A stretch of DNA of 64,000 bases, from contig VFFE01007506.1 in the NCBI GenBank assembly GCA_008921705.1, positions 895,598 to 959,597 on the forward strand. The letters are read 5' to 3'. Source of the DNA: Burhinus oedicnemus (taxonomy: Eukaryota > Chordata > Aves > Charadriiformes > Burhinidae). Positions 60,227 to 64,000 of the stretch are shown here, one piece after another. A model generated the notes under the pieces. That model was not told the DNA's origin. It saw only the letters and a list, made by a program, of their open reading frames with translations, and did not search any database. Within the stretch, counting starts at the first letter, position 1, and each line of letters begins with the position of its first letter. The position numbers and the translations under genes were made by a program.

Positions 60227-60231
60227 AGTAG

Positions 60232-63200
60232 CATCGTACAGTCAGAACCGTCAGGTTTAATTTGTTCATTTATGCAATCTGAATTAGGATTAAATTTTTT
60301 TCTGTAAAAATCTGGTGTTCAACTGAAAATCTGATTTTTCTCTTATCAGGTTTATCCCCATTTACCTTCACTGACCAGCCAGAAGTTACCCCTTTCTAAA
60401 CAACTTCCTCAAGAAGCACAGCTCCCACTGGTTAAAGTCACACCTTAAGGAGAAGATCAGCAAACTGTTTGTTGTGCTTGAGCTCTCACTGGAACAAAAT
60501 GTTGTAAGGACTGCTATTTTGCCTACAAGATATGCTTTTTTTTTTTGAAATTAGCATCTATTTAAGCTTTTCCCTTAACAGATTTAAATTCAATAGCCTT
60601 AATTTTTTATTATTCCCTCATTTGTCTATAAGCAAAAATAAATATGATAAATTGCTTCTGGGCATTAAACCTTCCTAAATGGAATTAAAGTATTATCTGT
60701 TTTTGTCATCTTGAGAGTGAAATACATGGAAAGATGAGTTTACCTTTCAGGAAAGAGTTATTTGCCTCATTTTCTTTGACTCACACATTGTTTACGCCGA
60801 TAGTTTTAAGGTAGTGAGAAAAAGGAAGTGTTTGAACTGTGGTGCATTGTATATAAAGCTAGAAAGTTTTAAAATAGTAGTTCAAATTTTAAAAAAAGGC
60901 ATATATAAAAAATAAAAGTTTTTTGAATTCATATTTATTATTATTTGAAGTTCATCAAATCATGAGCCATGAAAACTTAATGAAATGCCTTTTTCTGAAT
61001 ACTGGAACTTAAATGGGGACACAATAGGAAAGAAGTGCAAACAATGCTCAGTGTTCTAGTGAGCACTGATACTTCCTTGAGTCAAGTGAAACATGCTTTA
61101 TGATGGGAACTAAAAGAAGTAGTTCCAAAGATAGTTAGAAATTTATTAAGACTAAAGACTATGCAGTTCACCCAAACTTAAATAGTTTGTGACAAAAGGC
61201 TGAAGGGAAACTTCAGAGTTAAATCCCTCTACTTTGCTCTGGCTGCTAGGCAAATTCCTAGAGAATTATGCTGGAGATTTGCAGCCCAGAATCCAAAGTG
61301 AAAGCACAGCCGATTAGATAAGCAATATAAAAATGCTAGTATGACTAAATTATGTCTTGATCATGCTGTGAAACCAGCAACGGTGTTAATTTCCATTTTA
61401 AATAATAGACATAGTTCAGCTCCTCTAGTTTTGTTGGACAGAGATGCCCAAATTTTAGGGAAATGAGATAAAGAAAAGGAGCCTGTACTGTTGGCATGGC
61501 AAAGTAATTGGCTACAGTAAACCTCAAATTTCAACACAAATTTATAGTGTCAACAAGTCATCCAGATGATTAGATCCAAACTTGTACAAGATCGTCTAAT
61601 AAACAGAGCATTCTTAACACAATGCAGTCTCTCTAAGTTACACAATGCAGGTTCTTAACTACATGGCAGTGTGTGTGAAAGGCTTTTCAGTGAGTCAGAA
61701 ATCTGGCAAGAGTCTTTGATTCCATTAGATGAGAAACAGAGGAGACATAGGAAACCTTGAAAATAGCAGAGGAATGGATTTACATATAGTCTGAAAATAT
61801 GAAACACAAAGCCTCAAAAAGTTTATCAATGATGAAATCATCTCTGTCTTCTTGTGATATTTGTAGGCACACAAAAACATATTATATTTTGGTTTCTTTC
61901 ATTCCAACAGGTATCTAACAATCTGACTAAGGTTTAAAAAAGAGGTCTACACTTATATTTATCTGAAAGGGTTGTGGAACAATGCCTCTCTTTTGCAGCT
62001 GCCAAGCTCTGGGAAGTTAGGTTTCTCAGACCCATTAAGCATGGAAATCTGTACCCAGTTTCTCCCAGTTTCTGCCAAAGATTAATCAGAGATGCCAGGT
62101 GCCTATTGCACTGAAATGAAACCGTGTGACAACCCCAAACAGATGAGCTCACCAGAGCAGTGGAGAAGTGAACAGGCACTAGGTTTTCATCTGCTGTGTC
62201 TGGATGGCCCAGGGGATTGCACCAAGCTGCGAAACAATTTGTTTTGAGGCCACAGGCTCTGGCTGGCCCTGTCTGCATAGAAAAACTTTGCATTTGGCTG
62301 ACTATGTCATGCTGTATGTTGCTATGCATCCCCAAATTGTCAGGCAGTAGGAATCAATAGTAGAAACAGTTATTACAATGTAGCTCTCATGTTAATTAGA
62401 GCCAGTAATTAATATCATGCTTACATATGGATATGGATAATTCTTTGAGTGTATTATTTGCGCACTCAGATAAGAACACGTCTAACAGTAGCAGAAGAAG
62501 ACATGGTACCACAGAAGTCTGCCTAAGCTAAGAGGGGTGTGGAGAGGGAGTCCTTTTCTTGTATCCTAAACTGTTCATACTAATATCATGGCTTGAAAAA
62601 ATGTGGAGAAAATCATGTTCTTTTTCCCAATATTTAGTGTTCTGGAGCTAAGAGGAAGATTCTGTCTTCCAAGATGATCAGTCTGGCAGGTCTCACTGAC
62701 ACTTTATAAAGAATTAAACTTGACACAACTAAGTAATGTCTAGACATGAGAAATTGTACATCAACATCTTTAAAAGTGTCCTGAGGGTATGGAACAAAAG
62801 TTAGGAGTTTTATGCCCCTTGAAATTTTTTATGGGAAAGTAAGATCACAGAGCTAAGAGACAAGAAATGAACATTCTTCTAACATTTAAGTAGGAAATTG
62901 CAAAAAATCCTCCAATAAATATTATCACCTTACTAGGAATTCAAGAGTGCATTTGGGAAAAATTCCTTGACCTAAATTTAGCCAGATGCATAAACTCCAG
63001 CTTTTACTCCGTGTAAAGGTCAGAATGCAAACAGAAAATTTTAAGCACAGGTAATTTCCACAGAAGCATTATGTGAGACTGTCTTTCCTTAATGTTCTCC
63101 AAGTATCATACATCAAAAAAAAGTAATTCACACAACGCATTTTTAACAAAAGAAAATCCCTTCCCTTCCCTTCCCTTCCCTTCCCTTCCCTTCCCTTCCC

Positions 63201-64000
63201 TTCCCTTCCCTTCCCTAGCAGGTGCTTAGTTACATCCCTCATATTTTTGCTAACCCAGTATTGCAGAGAGGTTAACAGCCTCTATCTTAGAGAGAAAATG
63301 CATTTCACAGATTCGTGATGGCCTCCTTGCTTTTTGTTAAGGTCTGCTAATTGTTGTTCAGATCTTCCTGCGCTTCATGTCTCCTCTGTTTTTCAAATCC
63401 CCAGCAAATAGAGGTTGACAACCAACGCAAGAAAATACCATAGTGATTTTGTGCCCTGTGGTGCTTTGCAAAACCAAGAGGACTCACAGCTGACAGCATG
63501 AAGGTTTTTTGTCTGTGATGAGAGCGCTTGATTTGCTTGCGTGTTGGGCAAAAATAACAGTTTGCTCTTAAATAGGTGCTTATCTTTTTGCAGTGTTACA
63601 TAAACTCTCTTGACTCTACCTGCCAAGTGCGAATCGGCTGCTTCTGCCCTGTATATGTTTTGAGAGAAGATGCTGGTTTGAAATTCTTTAAATGAGAATC
63701 TTTCTGTTGGTTCCCTTGACATGACTTGTAATGCTCATTCAGTCTCTGTCATCACCAGTGCCAGACTGTGTTTTGGTTTCTTTAGACATTTTCCATCTGG
63801 CTGCTCTTGGCTACCCTAAATCTTTGTCTTTCCCTTGCTTCCTCACAATTCCTGTTTCTTTACACCTCTACTCTTGCCTCTCCCACATGTCTGCCCCGCT
63901 CGGTACAGCAGTACCAAGGGATCAAGGTTATTAGGGAAGCGTGGCCTTGAACACTGCATGGCATGACGGCAGCATGTTTCTTTTGTCTGGTGAAGGAGAA
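60232..64000. other. AT-rich non-coding interval
   Basis: No gene is recognised up to the window end. The (TTCCC)n microsatellite at 63157-63216 is the one structured feature. The frames at 61934-62335 (-) and 63393-63722 (-) have no domain or splice support. Any exon continuing past the window edge could not be judged. Confidence 0.55.
63157..63216 (+). repeat. (TTCCC)11 microsatellite
   Basis: Eleven perfect TTCCC units (63161-63215) preceded by a partial one. Reverse complement of the AAGGG pentamer at 16475-16514, but longer. Length variation between individuals is likely. Confidence 0.95.

Larger units (their letters stand above)
58682..60231 (-). mobile_element. CR1 LINE copy C, internally deleted
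   Basis: The longest CR1 here, about 1.55 kb, on the minus strand. Its 3' tail is at the low-coordinate end, where the plus strand reads 'tagaatcatagaacagatta' and 'ggttggaagggaccttaaag'. In sense order it keeps the end of the endonuclease and linker (60226-59730), the second half of the reverse transcriptase (about 59722-59236) and the C-terminal tail with the 3' end. The first half of the reverse transcriptase is missing, with a frame change at the junction near 59722-59730. Same subfamily as copy B by near-identical tail sequence. Confidence 0.94.

Noticed and set aside
59984..60307. 107-codon plus-strand open frame
   Set aside because: Antisense to the CR1 copy C endonuclease/linker remnant, running out into flanking DNA.
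1..64000. Search for tRNA, snRNA, known miRNA seeds, CRISPR repeats, rRNA or bacterial operons
   Set aside because: No tRNA B-box-like pair, known conserved miRNA sequence or regularly spaced repeats were seen by eye; a covariance-model scan was not possible.

Overview
The window looks like bird (sauropsid) nuclear DNA: AT-rich, non-coding, intronic or intergenic sequence with a low density of interspersed repeats. The lineage call rests on three CR1 non-LTR retrotransposon copies with the typical CR1 3' end (a 'gatctccagaggttccttccaac'-type tail followed by short 'gattctgtg' or 'ttctatgatt' units). A solo-type LTR ending in 'aaaccatgaca' resembles avian endogenous retrovirus LTRs. The species, and any host gene the window may lie in, cannot be read from the sequence. 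I found no convincing host exon, RNA gene, CRISPR array, operon or other prokaryotic feature. The many short open frames on both strands are what chance gives in such DNA.

Layout. 1-11.2 kb: single-copy-like AT-rich DNA with homopolymer tracts and one exon-like patch at 6.75-6.91 kb that carries a perfect AP-1 site. 11.24-11.35 kb: a very old CR1-like fragment. 14.9-15.38 kb: a decayed LTR. 16.48 kb: an (AAGGG)n microsatellite. 25.37-26.08 kb: CR1 copy A (+), with the reverse transcriptase region deleted. 30.77 kb: a perfect 30-bp palindrome. 31.8-33.67 kb: a purine-rich stretch that may be an ancient LINE body. 35.07-35.69 kb: CR1 copy B (+), 5'-truncated. 38.75 kb: a 24-bp tandem repeat. 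43.4-43.65 kb: a CA/CG-rich, E-box-dense cryptic repeat with a 37-bp period. 53.81-53.99 kb: an acidic open frame of unknown origin. 58.68-60.23 kb: CR1 copy C (-), internally deleted. 63.16-63.22 kb: a (TTCCC)n microsatellite, the same pentamer as at 16.48 kb on the other strand.

The coding remnants are all parts of CR1 ORF2 (endonuclease, linker, reverse transcriptase, C-terminal tail). All are broken by stops, frameshifts or deletions, so none should be active. No new biological system is apparent. The points most worth a second look are the internal deletions in two CR1 copies whose 5' breakpoints fall close together in the same linker, the 30-bp palindrome, the E-box/Z-DNA-prone repeat and the acidic open frame.
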